64,000 nucleotides of DNA from Telmatactis stephensoni (GCA_029948255.1 JALIZF010001638.1:124001-188000); one strand, 5' to 3'. Shown: positions 10,765 through 22,061, numbered from the stretch's first letter. Translations and numbers: made by a program. The notes: generated by a model from the letters alone, not told the origin.

Positions 10765-11999
10765 TGGCATGATGTAGTATTTATAAAGATTAATTATAAA
10801 GATCAAATTATCTATTTATTTATTTTTATCTAGTTCTATTACATTCATAGCACTACTTATTCTACAAATTTCCTCTCCTGCTTCTTGGTTTACTATTACT
10901 TGAAAATTCTTGGAATATTGTGACATTTATTATAACAAATTGTGGAATCAATTAATAAACATTTTAATTTATTTCACATCAGTAATTAGCAACCTAATTC
11001 CTTCAATATATAAGCTTAATTTCCATACCAATGACAAAGTAATTTATACTGTATAATTGGAACGTTTTTCATATATTTACAATGTTTTAATTTATAGTAT
11101 TAGGAGATAGGTAGATAGGATGCAGGTCCACATCAGGACCCAATGTCTTGCCAATTACTTAACCTGCGAAACAAATAAACTATGTATGTATGTATGTATT
11201 GCATGTCTTGACTTAACTCATCACAGCTGTTAACACTGTAAATTTGTACACCTTCGACTTCAAAATATAAAACATTTGGGTTTCGATTTAGTCTCTGTAA
11301 GTAACATTGAAGGTCTTGTAAGGATGTGATTTCTAACAATACACAAGTTTCTTGAGGGTGAGGCATACCAATTGCATTTCTAGCATGTGAATCAAATAGC
11401 TTTTACCATCTGAGGTACAGTACATGGCCACAGTACTACAACCAATTGTTATCATGAATGAGATATAATTTTGTGTGATTAAAGACTGCATTGCATTCAC
11501 CAATGATGTACAGTAATCAAAAGTTCTAGTGTATAGCACTCATGAATATACCACTGTTGCTTGGACTGTAATCAATTTTATATTAGTATTGAATATGGAA
11601 ATTATTTCAGGTACTTCTGTTAACATTAAAATGTCGGGACTTATTTCAAGTACGATCGATGAAGCTTTACAATCTTCTATGAATCAGCAAAATATTCAAC
11701 AAGAAATCTCCTCTAGATTTGTAAACGGTAATTCTATCTAACATATGGAAAGAACAACAATAATACCGAAGAAAAAGGCTAAAAACTTACTTCGAAATGT
11801 CATCTCCAATGGCGGCCATTCTATCCGAGTCGCTCATTGAATCACCTGCGCACAAAGCATTACTGGGAGCTGTACTCACGATCCTATTTTGCTCTTCCAA
11901 CCCAATTTTTGCCTAACTCAAGGTCCTTGGCATGGTGGGCAAGCACGACGAACTGTCAATACAATGAACAGTTTTGGCTCTCTCCTATTGTTGACAATA
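10765..11999. other. AT-rich spacer, no supported gene
   Basis: Contains AT-rich runs and a short TATG tract at about 11183-11199. A 70-codon open frame at 11529-11741 (+) and a few short frames on the other strand have no recognisable domain and no coding support. Confidence 0.5.
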
Positions 12000-12214
12000 G
12001 ACCATTTCACGGTTGTCCGTGGCTTCAACCTCAGCCTCGACAGCATGTAATATATTCAGTTTAGAAATTGACTACAGCCCATGGTAATGTAATGAATGCA
12101 CACATCAACAAACAATCGAAACACTTTAAAATTCCACGGGCTGTAGTCAAATTCTAAACAATATATTACACGGTGTCGAGGCTGAGGTTGAGTTACGAGA
12201 ACCGTGAAATGGTC
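12000..12214. mobile_element. MITE with long inverted arms (family D)
   Basis: Arms of about 85-90 bp (left from GACCATTTCACGGTT; right ending AACCGTGAAATGGTC) surround a short loop. TA lies on both sides, giving 215 bp between the TA copies. Arms differ at scattered positions, so it is moderately old. No coding capacity. Confidence 0.85.
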
Positions 12215-12299
12215 TATTCAGCGATCTTCCTTGGGGATTCTCTTTATTTAGACGTGACTCACGTGAGGTTGCCCCATCATTGTAAGGGAATACGAAATG

Positions 12300-12431
12300 A
12301 TGCAAGATTCCGGATTCCTATAGAGCTGTTCCGGATTCCAATGACTGGATTCCGGATTCCAAGTGCTAGATTTGAAATTTTTCGTGGACTGATTCCGGAT
12401 TCCGGATTCCGGATTCCGGATTCCGGATTCC
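12300..12431. repeat. GGATTCC-type short tandem repeat
   Basis: A clean run of the 7-bp unit ATTCCGG at about 12391-12430 is preceded by degenerate, spaced copies from about 12308. The short open frames across it on both strands are by-products of the repeat. Confidence 0.9.
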
Positions 12432-12509
12432 CTTATAAGACAGGGTGATGGTGTATAACGGATATCCATGATTGCATACCTGTTGTTTCTCTAAAGGAAT
12501 ACACCGATC

Positions 12510-13095
12510 CTGACTTAGAGACGTTGTGGCTTTATTTATTAAAACCTCATCGCCTTCCACGTGGTTTCAATTCAATCATCTTTTACATTGTTTACCATCT
12601 TCCTGGTTGCGATGATAACACTCTCAATACCCATCTTACGGAGTATTATGATCGTTGGTGGAGACTTCATTTAACCAGTTCAAGCATCGCCGCGCCGGCT
12701 TTGTAATTCCTTCAATATGACACAAATTGTCAAGCATCCTACATACTAGAGGTTCGAATATTTTAGACAAAATTTTTACCAATATAGCCCATCTTTTACA
12801 TTGTTTACCATCTTCCTGGTTGCGATGATAACACTTTCAATACCCATCTTACGGAGTATCATGGTTGGTGGAGTCTTCATTTAACCAGTTCAAGCATCGC
12901 TGCGCCGGCTTTGTAATTCCTTCAATATGACACAAATTGTCAAGCATCCTACATACTAGAGGTTCGAATATTTTAGACAAAGTTTTTACCAATATGGCTA
13001 AGCATTACCTGAATGCCCTGAAGTTGTTGCTCCTCTGGGTTTCAATGACCACAACTCCATCGTACGTACTCACACCCATTGGCGTAATCCAGGCT
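12510..13095 (+). mobile_element. LINE endonuclease-domain fragment with internal tandem duplication
   Basis: Broken reading frames encode pieces typical of the endonuclease of non-LTR retrotransposons of cnidarians (PRGFNSIIFYIVYHLPGCDD; later RGSNILDKVFTN and VLTPIGV). The stretch of about 213 bp at 12578-12790 is repeated at 12791-13000 with few differences. The copy is interrupted by stops and frameshifts and is not functional. Family assignment is by remembered motif similarity, not by a search. Confidence 0.75.
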
Positions 13096-13434
13096 CGAGG
13101 TGCAACCCCCGGGGTGGGAACTGAGAGACACTTTTTGCCCGAGGGGGTGGGTGAATTTTTTACTTTTGATTATTATAGATCTTCCCCATGGGCCCACCCT
13201 GGGGATTTGTTTGGTCAGCGGTATTTCCTACAAACACGTTTCCCGTCTTTTCGGCCGCGTTTAATTTGGAAGTGGAGATACTTCTGTTTTCAATCTCTAG
13301 TGAAAATGGCAGAACGAAAGGTGAGTCAACTTTGTGGTTCTTTTATTATAGAATTTCACGATGTTACGGTTTATTCATCGTTTTGCCAACGTGTTTTTAT
13401 CACAATAGTCTTTCTTTATTTTTTAAATGATTTG

Positions 13435-14843
13435 ATCAAGGGCACTAGAACCATGAAATTGAGCTTATTATTAAGCTGAGATCATTGATAATAAACAAAG
13501 TTTTCCTTAACTCAAATGTCGCTTGTTATGTAGTAATTGTAGTAATATTTTGCTGCTTATAAGCCTTCAATTGCCTTCTTTACCACTCAACGATCCAAGG
13601 AACAGTTGTATACTACGATTGTTTACCGCTGTACCGCCTGTACCAGCCAACGCCGTCGCGACAGTTGTTATTGATTAACTGATCAATTGAACTAAGTCGC
13701 CTCTTTACACCAAAAGGGTTAGGGTTAGGAAACAACTAGCGGCTCCTTTGACCATTCGTCTGCCTGGATAATTGGATTAAGTTGGATTAACTCAACGATG
13801 ACGGATTAACCTACGCCGGTTGAGTAATCGTACGCCGAAGTTGGCTTGGCAAAACGTCGGGATTTGAAAAACGATCCCGTCGGGATTTGAAAAACGATCC
13901 CGTCGCGATTTGAAAAACGATCCCGTCGCGATGACAGGTCGTGCTCTGTTTTGAAACGGGTTATTAGTTGTCCTGCTGTAACCATCTCTGTCATTCATTG
14001 CTCTATTCCGTCAAAATCTGATCAACGTACAAGAAACTGTACAAAACTCTAGTAGGTATTTTAATTTAATATCCCGTTTAATATGCCAGTACTATTAGAA
14101 CCACAAACAGCCAGTAATCTATTACTGTCAACTACGATACCGAGGTACCCCAAATTTGCTCCTCCAAGGTTGGGATCAGTGAGACCGCCAGACTTGATGG
14201 TCTCCAGAGAAAGAGTACTATTGGTGGTGGTTTTGAAGATGTTCTCCTCTCCCTGGTATATCAAATAGTCGTAGTAATAGCTGTCAGTTTTATTTATGGA
14301 CTCGTTGCAGCAGGACAACTAATAACCCGTTTCAAAACAGAGCACGACCTGTCATCGCGACGGGATCGTTTTTCAAATCGCGACGGGATCGTTTTTCAAA
14401 TCCCGACGTTTTGCCAAGCCAACTTCGGCGTACGATTACTCAACCGGCGTAGGTTAATCCGTCATCGTTGAGTGAACAAATTGCCCTAGGTACTGCCAAC
14501 TTAATCCAATTATCCAGGCAGACGAATGGTCAAAGGAGCCGCTAGTTGTTTCCTACCCCTTTTGGTGTAAAGAGGCGACTTGGTTCAATTTATCAGTTAA
14601 TCAATAACAACTGTCGCGACGGCGTTGGCTGGTACAGGCGGTACAGCGGTAAACAATCGTAGTATACAACTGTTCCTTGGATCGTTGAGCGGTAAAGAAG
14701 GCAATTGAAGGCTTATAAGCAGCAAAATATTACTACAATTACTACATAACAAGCGACATTTGAGTTAAGGAAAACTTTGTTTATTATCAATGATCTCAGC
14801 TTAAATAATAATAAGCTCAATTTCATGGTTCTAGTGCCCTTGA
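13435..14843. mobile_element. Foldback element 1 with inverted arms of about 500 bp
   Basis: The left arm (from ATCAAGGGCACTAGAACCAT) and the right arm (ending with its reverse complement) match over about 500-530 bp. They enclose a loop of about 330 bp (about 13980-14305). Toward the inner end each arm carries tandem copies of GGGATTTGAAAAACGATCCC (three left, two right). No transposase is visible. The loop contains an open frame on the - strand, listed separately. The left arm has a short TTAGGG run that the right arm lacks. Confidence 0.9.
14061..14318 (-). other. Open frame inside the loop of foldback element 1
   Basis: 85 codons on the - strand, ending in a stop just inside the loop. 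The composition looks protein-like (it includes DYLIYQGEENIFKT and GGLTDPNLGGANLGYLG) and is unlike the arms. I do not recognise a family. It could be an exon captured from a host gene or a relic of the element's own protein. No promoter or splice evidence was found. Confidence 0.3.
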
Positions 14844-15846
14844 TTTTTACTGCGGTTTTTCTCTGAAGCTCTCCATCAGTAACAAGCTTATGGTCCCTAA
14901 ATATAGGACAAACAGATACTGAATAGTTTCATTCCAGCAGCTACCAGAACCTATAACGCAAGACGACTTTGACTTTGTATATATTAGTATTTATATAATA
15001 GAATTTTACGAGTGCGAGATCTTATTGGTCAATTAGCCATAGCACAGATAATAGACGTGACGTCACTAGATAATTTTTTTTTACTCAAAATCTTTGTTGT
15101 GAGTCCTTCCATCCTATTTCATTCGCAAAATAAGCAAAAATTTCATCAGTAAACACAAGAAAATCTATCCCTCTATTGTACAATCCCTCGCGACCAAGTC
15201 AAAACAAGTCTGGGAAAATTCCCGCCATTTTCTGTTAGCGGACGCGCGCGTTTACGTTTGTACACCTGAACGGCGGGAAAAGGTAATGTGATGAAAGGAA
15301 AGGAAACCTCTTTGCTTTGAAGTTGATTGTTACGCAAGTAACACGAAAAAAGACACAGCAAATGTAAATCAGGCAAAGCTGACGGCTTCTTTAAATCGGA
15401 ACCAAAACTTTTGGAGCTGTAAAATACAATTTGTGAGCTTTTTTCGGTCGAGTATTTTGGATGTTTGTCGAGGAGTTACAGTCTTCACTCAACGTTGTAA
15501 AAGCAAGAATGTACTTAAATCTGAGTCTGAGACTCATTCAATATTTCTACGATCTCTGAAAACAAAGATTTGAAGTCAACATGGCTGTTGAAGACGACGA
15601 CCAGAAGTTTCTTTACTTGAAGCTTATCAGAATCCATTTTTGTACCGCCGGATATAAAGTACGTCTCGCCAACTTTCAAGATTCTGGATGTAAACCTAGG
15701 TTTCAGGCAAGATACATGGATTTTGGAGAAATCTAATCTCATCTGTTCAAAATAAATGAGGTAACTTAATGAACTACGTAGCATAAAACACTATAGTTTA
15801 TAGATTTTAGCTTTTTGAAGATGTCACATGCAACCCATCTATATTT
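14844..15846. other. Spacer, no supported gene
   Basis: An 89-codon frame at 15515-15784 (-) is the longest. It has no recognisable motif and no clear Kozak or splice context, and is probably chance. Confidence 0.45.
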
Positions 15847-16020
15847 AACAAATAGATCAAGCGTAGCTAGCTATGTTCTGTACTCTGATGGAACACGATC
15901 GACTGGAGCTGTAAAACACGAAAATAGTTCTAGAAATCACTAGCTTTTTTAGTGTTTTACAGCTTCAGGAGTTTTTCATATATCAGAGTACAGAACAAAG
16001 CTACGCCTGATCTATTTGTT
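15847..16020. mobile_element. Short inverted-repeat element (MITE-like)
   Basis: AACAAATAGATCAAGCGTAG at the left is matched by CTACGCCTGATCTATTTGTT at the right, and the matching continues inward through TGTTCTGTACTCTGAT. The total is 174 bp with no coding capacity. Confidence 0.8.
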
Positions 16021-16651
16021 TTATATGATAGAATTTCACGAGCAAAGAAAGCAAAACTGAGAATAAAAATTTAGGAAAACAGAGCGCACGTCTTTCGACA
16101 TTGAATCGACAAAATTTGACAGGATACTATTATATTGTCAAAATTATGCAAAGAATAGTGTTTCTATTCATCACACGAAACTGTTTCCTGGATATTTTAT
16201 TCATATCATTAAGAAAAGTCCTCAAACAAAAAAACTGAGTTCTTGGGATGAATGGTTTTCGATTTATTGCGAGTAATTCAGTTCTGTCACGCAACACTGT
16301 CACGTATATCGTAAAGACGCAGAAATATAGGCAAATGTGATTCAAATCGTACGACTTTAACTTTGTAAGTGTTTTGGTGAATATTTGTATAGAAAATACG
16401 AATTATAGCGATATTAACGTGATTTAGGTCCTTCGTGTTACTGTCCGCTTTCACACCAAACAATGAAGATATATTTGATCGCTCCAGGCCCCTGATCGCT
16501 CGTATCTCGTTATCAAAATATTCTTATGACTAAACATTTTGTATAGGTACAAACCTTCAACTGCTTTTTTTGATGCAACACATTTTATTCAAAAATATTC
16601 TATATTAAGCCCGAAAAATTTTATGATGGCGTCAGTGCAACCCAAGAATTC

Positions 16652-16692
16652 ATTTGTTTGTTTGTTTGTTTGTTTGTTTGTTTGTTTGTTTT
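16652..16692. repeat. (TTTG)n microsatellite
   Basis: About ten tandem TTTG units. The run of Phe-Val-Cys-Leu codons in the frame across it is an artefact. Confidence 0.95.
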
Positions 16693-17110
16693 TTTGTATT
16701 TTCATCATTGTCACCAACGTAATTTAGTTAATTCTGCAACTGATTGGTTTTAATAAAGCCATTATCAAGTCGTGACAAGATCCGTCCAACAGAGGATGGC
16801 GTGACGACTTTGATATGGCGTGACAATATTGTCAACAGTTCCTCTGGCTGCGATTTCATTGAAGTGTATCCAGTACATAAAAAAGGCGAAACTCAGTTTT
16901 AATTATCTAATTTCTTACGGTAAGTAAAATGTATCATTCCCCATTGTACATGCAAGTTTTTCTGATTTCTCGACTGAATGTAAGGAATAATCAGAGTTAA
17001 TAGAATATTAACTCTGTCCTCGAGTTTATACAGTCTCAAATCCATCGAGCCCACGAAAGGCGTTTGAAATTTCTCAACAAGGATAGAGTGTTTTGATGCC
17101 TCGAGTCTTA

Positions 17111-17248
17111 GGGCCCGTTCACATGAGAGAGGGTGCCCCTATGTAGTAGGCCTAGGGATAACTGTTTTGTTTTGTGTCCCCCAGGGAAAAGAAAACAAAA
17201 GAGTTGTCCCCACTACAAAGGGGCACCCTCTCTCATGTGAACGGGCCC
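17111..17248. mobile_element. MITE family E, copy 1 (hairpin)
   Basis: Near-perfect inverted repeat: GGGCCCGTTCACATGAGAGA at the left and its reverse complement at the right, with inner arms GGGTGCCCC / GGGGCACCC. TA lies on both sides. A diverged relative lies at about 45971-46098. Confidence 0.9.
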
Positions 17249-17250
17249 TA

Positions 17251-17483
17251 AGGGGTGTTTACATGGCACTAGGATCATCCTAGCAGGCGAATCATCCTAC
17301 TTGCTCTTCATTTACTGCATTCTGTTTAGTAGGATGATTCTAGTACCCGAAGTGAAGACAAATTTCCATGTAGACAGAATGCAGTAAATGTATAGCAGGT
17401 AGGATGATTCGCCTTCTAAGATGATCCTAGTGCTAGGGTGATCCTAGTGCTAGGGTGATCCTAGTGCCATGTAAACATTCCCT
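17251..17483. mobile_element. MITE family B, copy 2
   Basis: Ends AGGGGTGTTTACATGGCACT / AGTGCCATGTAAACATTCCCT, TA-flanked. It abuts the preceding hairpin MITE so closely that the two share a TA dinucleotide (17249-17250). The right part has CTAGTGCTAGGGTGATC repeated in tandem. Confidence 0.9.
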
Positions 17484-17590
17484 TAGTTTTTCTATTGATT
17501 TCTTAGAAGAAATTCGACCGCCACAGGCCATTACCTTGCGATCATAGTTTTCGAACTCTGTGCCTAGGCCCGGAAGAATTCGATGTGGCT

Positions 17591-17811
17591 ATATACACCT
17601 AATTCCAAAATGGCGGACACTAGTGACAGCAGAGAGCATGAAAGCGAGGCACCGAGGTCCACAATTCATGTAGGGAATCTGTTGCTAATTTTGTCTTGCC
17701 GGTGCTTTTCTTTACCCTATATAAAAATAAGCCTTGATATTTGATGTTTTGCATGGTTGTTTTACTCTACTGATTGCCACCACTGTCGCCATTTTGGAAT
17801 AAGGTGTATAT
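17591..17811. mobile_element. Inverted-repeat element (MITE-like, family F)
   Basis: The left end, with ATATACACCTAATTCCAAAA and TGGCGGACA, is matched by TGTCGCCATTTTGGAATAAGGTGTATA at the right in two blocks. About 220 bp, noncoding. Confidence 0.75.
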
Positions 17812-17819
17812 GACCGGCA

Positions 17820-18240
17820 GCCGGTCATTGACCTCGAAATACTATTTGACCGGCAGCTTTTAATTTTCTAAAATTTCCCCGAAAAAAAAAGAAAGAAAGA
17901 AAGGAAGAAAAGAAAAAGAAAGAAAGAAAGAAAGAAAAAAAAAAACCGTTCGTACACCATCTAAAGTATTTTATCTTTATTTTATAGAAATGGTAAGCGA
18001 TTATAGTTAGTGCTGTAGTGTCCAGTTGGCTCCTTTAATTTTGTCTAGCCTCGGCACACTGTAAAACACGCGAATAAGCGACCCTTAAAATTTCAACTCT
18101 GCTGGTCATTATGACCTCTAAATACTATTTGACCGGCAGTTTCCTCCTCCCCTCCCCCTCTCCCCTCCCCTTCCCTTTTCCCTCCTCCCCCAATCCCCTC
18201 TCCTCCTTCCCAATCCCCCAGAGCCGCCACGCAGGCTAGC
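17820..18240. repeat. Polypurine tract, polypyrimidine tract and flanking direct repeat
   Basis: A GAAA-rich purine tract lies at about 17881-17945 and a CCCCTCC-rich pyrimidine tract at about 18146-18222. A segment containing AATACTATTTGACCGGCAG occurs at about 17837 and again at about 18118, so the sequence between looks like an insertion bounded by a direct repeat, or a local duplication. Confidence 0.7.
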
Positions 18241-18429
18241 AGTTTTCAATTTTTCAAAATTTGGATGAACAAACAACAGGCACTAATGATAAATGTTTTG
18301 TATAGAAATTCATGGTTGCCTTGTATAACCCAACAAAACACTAACCGAAAAAACCTAGTAATACAAAGACGTTTTAAAATGTTTAACTTGTACGTTGAGT
18401 TTTGGTTTTTCAGAAGTGACGTGAAAGGA

Positions 18430-18742
18430 CACTAGTGAAAAACGTCTGCGCATGCTCGTAGTCACGTCTTTGTGCTTTTGTAACTTATGCAAATTTCGCT
18501 TTTACGCTTGCCTTCAACAACGGTTTTCACAAAATGTCAAAACTTAAGATCAATTCTTGAAACTTAGGGCCAGTATTAACATAATGTCTTCACAAATACA
18601 ATATCTTTGTCTCACAAAAGTATACAAGAGAAATTTTATGTATACACCGAGAACACGAGCATTTCATTTCAGGCTAAAACTCAAACATTTCTTAAGAAAA
18701 CATCGTAATATGCACGCATGCGCAGACGTTTTTCACTAGTGT
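18430..18742. mobile_element. Inverted-repeat element with about 26-bp ends
   Basis: ACACTAGTGAAAAACGTCTG at the left matches CAGACGTTTTTCACTAGTGT at the right; the matching includes GCGCATGC inward. The interior is not obviously coding; a 60-codon frame at 18557-18739 overlaps the right end and is not credible. Confidence 0.7.
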
Positions 18743-19379
18743 CACGTGAAAGTTAAGTTTAAAAGGTGTTAAAACCCAGCATTCATTTCGGTCTTGGCTT
18801 GACGCTTGTTGATTTGAAACGACAATAGTAAGCCCGAATCGTGATGACGTTTCTCTATACCAGAATCCCTTTCAAGTAGCTTTTATTCGCTAATTGAAAC
18901 CACTGTGTTTGTATTCTCGAAGGAGTTTAAAATTTGAATATGAAAGGTTTTTGAAAACTAGAATTCTGGTATTTTTATCTTTGTTTACTTGTAACGAACT
19001 TTTTTATAATTGTTAATTTAGTATTATCATGTCAATCACGGTAATTCAGCATATAAAAATTCAAATCTGTAACGTTTTCTTCATTCTACTGAAGATGACC
19101 GATTTGTCAATGTCGACTGACAAGTCTAGAATTAAAACTGTAATCGAATACCTCAAATATATCATTTTAACTTTGTAATGTACTAAAACAGGGTCGCGAC
19201 ATGGTATGTTTTTTCACACGTGATCCCGTTTTTTGGACAAACATTCTGATCATTAGTTATCATTATCATTATCATTAGTTTTTAAGGATAAGTATTAGAT
19301 ATTATTAAGTTATAAGTATTAGATATTATTCAGTTATCATTAGTTTCGAAGATCACGAGATCTAGAACAAATTTGTTTT

Positions 19380-19498
19380 TAATTAGTTTTAATTGTTTGT
19401 TTTATAGTTATTTTATCTCAGTTATTTTAAGCGCATTAGATCATATCCATATGTATAAAGCGCTATATAAGTATTAAATTATTATTATTATTATTATT
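19380..19498 (+). mobile_element. LINE/SINE-like 3' tail ending in (ATT)n
   Basis: The stretch ending TATAAAGCGCTATATAAGTA followed by (ATT)n resembles the conserved 3' end shared by CR1/L2-type LINEs and SINEs that parasitise them. MITE C copy 2 inserted directly at the end of the (ATT)n run. Confidence 0.55.
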
Positions 19499-19499
19499 A

Positions 19500-19641
19500 G
19501 AGCGATAACACTTAAACCGTGAAATAACTTAGTAACTAAATAGAGACAAATAGTAGCAAAACCCTTTGTTTTCTATTGTTTCATTAGTACTATTTGTACT
19601 TTTTAGTTTGTACTTGTTTCACAGTTTTAGTGCTATCGCTC
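19500..19641. mobile_element. MITE family C, copy 2 (142 bp)
   Basis: Ends GAGCGATAACACTTAAACC / GTGCTATCGCTC with TA on both sides. Nearly identical to the copy at 45412-45553 in the same orientation. Confidence 0.9.
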
Positions 19642-19888
19642 TATCCTTGATCCAAAAAGTTCTCTTATTTTGATCCTGATCCCAGTCGATCCCAGCTCGG
19701 ATTCCGATATTCCTTTTTATAGCAAATAAGATATGTGCATGAAAATGGGAACTTTAACACTGATCTATATAAAAGTGTCATTCAAAAGTGGTTGATACCT
19801 GGCATGATGTTTATAATGTTGATGGATGGATTGTTTGGTGAAGGATGCCATGATGTTCTGTTATAAGGTGTATAATGGTCATTGATTA

Positions 19889-19942
19889 ACCATCCATCCA
19901 TTTATTCATCCATCCATTTATCCATCCATCCATCCATCCATA
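19889..19942. repeat. (CCAT)n microsatellite
   Basis: Tandem CCAT units with a few ATTT interruptions. Confidence 0.95.
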
Positions 19943-19979
19943 CTCTGGTGTTTTAAAAATAAACATAACTTATAATGAA

Positions 19980-21180
19980 CGGGGAAAACTTCGAACATTC
20001 TTTTTATTTCGGCCGATCAGACTCTCTATTCGTCGGTCCTTCATTCAGACTTTTTTATTATTCATAAGACCTTTTTTAGTCTTTCGGTCCTTCATTCAGA
20101 CTTTCTTTGATCATTCATTCAAACTTTTGTCAGTGTATCGGTCATTCATTCAGACTTGTGGCTACCAATTTTGGGTACCCTGTGTTCCCTGTATATCGAG
20201 CTAGTTTACATTGTCGGTTGTATGTTCAGGAGTCAAGAGTTCGGTAAGTCGTTTTTAGTTGCTTAATATCATGTAATTTTTATCGTAATAGGTCATCTCA
20301 TTTAATTTTAGAAAACCTACAATACCTACAATACTTGCTATGTATACTACTACTATTCTGCCGTGATATATCAACTTTTCTGCCGTGATATATGAACATT
20401 TCTGCCGTGATACATGAATTTTGAGTGACTTGAGTTATTTCTAGTGATCTTAGATGTCGTACTGACACGTGTTAGCCTGCTTCTGCAGTGTATTCAAATT
20501 GAGTAATCAGAAAAAGGTTAACACACTCTTTGCTCATTGTTAGTGAACGAGTGAAGGTAAATCCCGATAACCCACGTTAACTTCTAAATATTAAATAAAT
20601 ATCATATATTATATATTAAATATTAACTAGCTAAATACAATTTATAATGAACTGGAAGAACTTCGAACATTCGATCACTTTTTTTCGGATTATCATTCAG
20701 AGATCATTCATTCAGACATGTTTTTGATTATTCATAAATCCTTTTTAGTCTTTGGGTCATTCATTCAGACTTCACTTTGATCATTTATTCAAACTTCTTT
20801 CTATAAGTCCTTCGTTCAGGCTTTTTTTGGTCGTTCATTCAAACTCTTTTTTATCGGTCATTCATTAAGACGTTTTTATCATTCATATTTCGGTCATTCA
20901 TTGAGACTTCCTTTCATCGTTCGTGCAAACATTTTTTTTTTCTATTGGACTCTCATGCATGACTTCATTTGATCGTTCATTCGATTCAAACTTTCTTTTT
21001 GTCGGTCATTTATTCAGACTGTTGACTTCCCTTGATCATTCATTCAAACGTTTTTTCTGTCGGTCCTTCATTAAGACCTTCTTTCATCATCACTTCGGCA
21101 TTCAAATTTTCGTTCATTTCCTCCAATCAACCATTCATATAGTACGGGCCGGACTTCTTTTTTCATTTATTCAGTCCATG
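19980..21180. repeat. Degenerate minisatellite of GGTCATTCATTCAGAC-type units
   Basis: Two blocks (about 20020-20160 and 20660-21180) consist of loosely spaced units resembling TCGGTCATTCATTCAGACTT with T-rich spacers. Each block begins after a shared stretch containing ACTTCGAACATTC. Between them, at about 20355-20420, lies a tidy triplicate of a 24-bp unit starting TTCTGCCGTGATATATGAAC. A 93-codon open frame at 20923-21204 is a by-product of the repeat. Confidence 0.8.
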
Positions 21181-21446
21181 AGCCCAGATCATATCAGACG
21201 GTGAGAGGTAATGCCACAAAGAAATAGTCACACACAAAAAAAACCTGGCTTGAAGCTTGTTTCTTTGAGCTGCGCTTTTGAAATAAGTGTATATTTGTTC
21301 CTTTTTATTTTATATTGCAGTTGATTAGGTGAATTTCAACTAATTTTACTTTTTCAAATGGTCTTAAAGGAATGTGAAAACCAAACAGTATAAATTTGGG
21401 ATTTTAATAGTCGTGTTAAAGGAATTTACAATATATGGAGATGTCT

Positions 21447-21965
21447 TTATTTATTTCATTTTATTTTATTTATTTTATTCAATCAAGTTTCTAATACATT
21501 ACATTTAATAAATTTTATATAAATCTAATGCATCAAGGCAGGACTAAACAGAATTCAATGATTCCATAATATAGTCCACCAAGATAAAAATAAATAGATT
21601 ACATCAAATTAAAGACATGCAATACATATATAGATATAAATTATAAAGTTATGTTAAATTTAGTTAAGTTCTAACTAAATTTGTTCTAATTGCCCTATCG
21701 CATAATGACGTCACAGTTTGTTTACATTGGGGATAGATGCTTAGAAACAGTGGAAATTGGGACCATTAATATTCCTTTTCGAAGTAGAACTTCAATGTAT
21801 CGAGTTTTGATATATATCATGTATCAGTGATTGCTCATCTGCATTTTATTTGATATGCAATCACTCTGATTCCCTCTGGCGACCATAATCCTTAGCGTCA
21901 AAACAATAGAATGTTTTGGTGTTACGTCATTATGCGATATAGGGCAATTTGTTCTAACTAAATTT
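21447..21965. mobile_element. Composite insertion immediately upstream of the copy-2 TATA box
   Basis: In copies 3, 4 and 5 the sequence GGAGATGTCTTGTGTATAAAAG (GAAG in copy 4) is continuous. In copy 2 it is split after GGAGATGTCTT by about 520 bp. The inserted DNA begins with an AT-rich stretch of unknown origin, which in turn contains MITE A (21690-21947). The outer insert may be a retroelement tail. Confidence 0.75.
21690..21947. mobile_element. MITE family A, copy 2
   Basis: Ends TTGCCCTATCGCATAATGAC / GTCATTATGCGATA..GGGCAA analogue, flanked by a perfect 10-bp direct repeat TTTGTTCTAA (21680-21689 and 21948-21957). A 9-10-bp duplication fits Mutator-like elements. The left end contains TGACGTCA (21706-21713); the right end has the one-base variant TTACGTCA (21922-21929), about 40 bp upstream of the TATA box of copy 2. 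Confidence 0.9.
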
Positions 21966-21968
21966 GTG

Positions 21969-21976
21969 TATAAAAG
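21969..21976 (+). promoter_or_regulatory. TATA box of copy 2
   Basis: TATAAAAG 93 bp upstream of the first ATG. It is conserved with copies 3-5, including the following CAGTTCCCAAA and the T-rich TTTAG-ATTGCAG-like stretch before the ATG. Confidence 0.65.
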
Positions 21977-22061
21977 CAGTTCCCAAACTATTGACGTAAT
22001 TACATTTCTCATTTTTTTTTGGTTCATATTGCAGCTAATATAAACCATCTTCAACTCCGTC

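Noticed and set aside
13713..13732. TTAGGG repeats as interstitial telomere sequence
   Set aside because: Only about two units, present in one arm of a foldback element; the opposite arm has a plain AAAAGGGGTAGG. A small local change, not a telomere relic.
20923..21204. 93-codon Phe/His-rich protein
   Set aside because: Entirely inside the degenerate ATTCATTCAGAC minisatellite.
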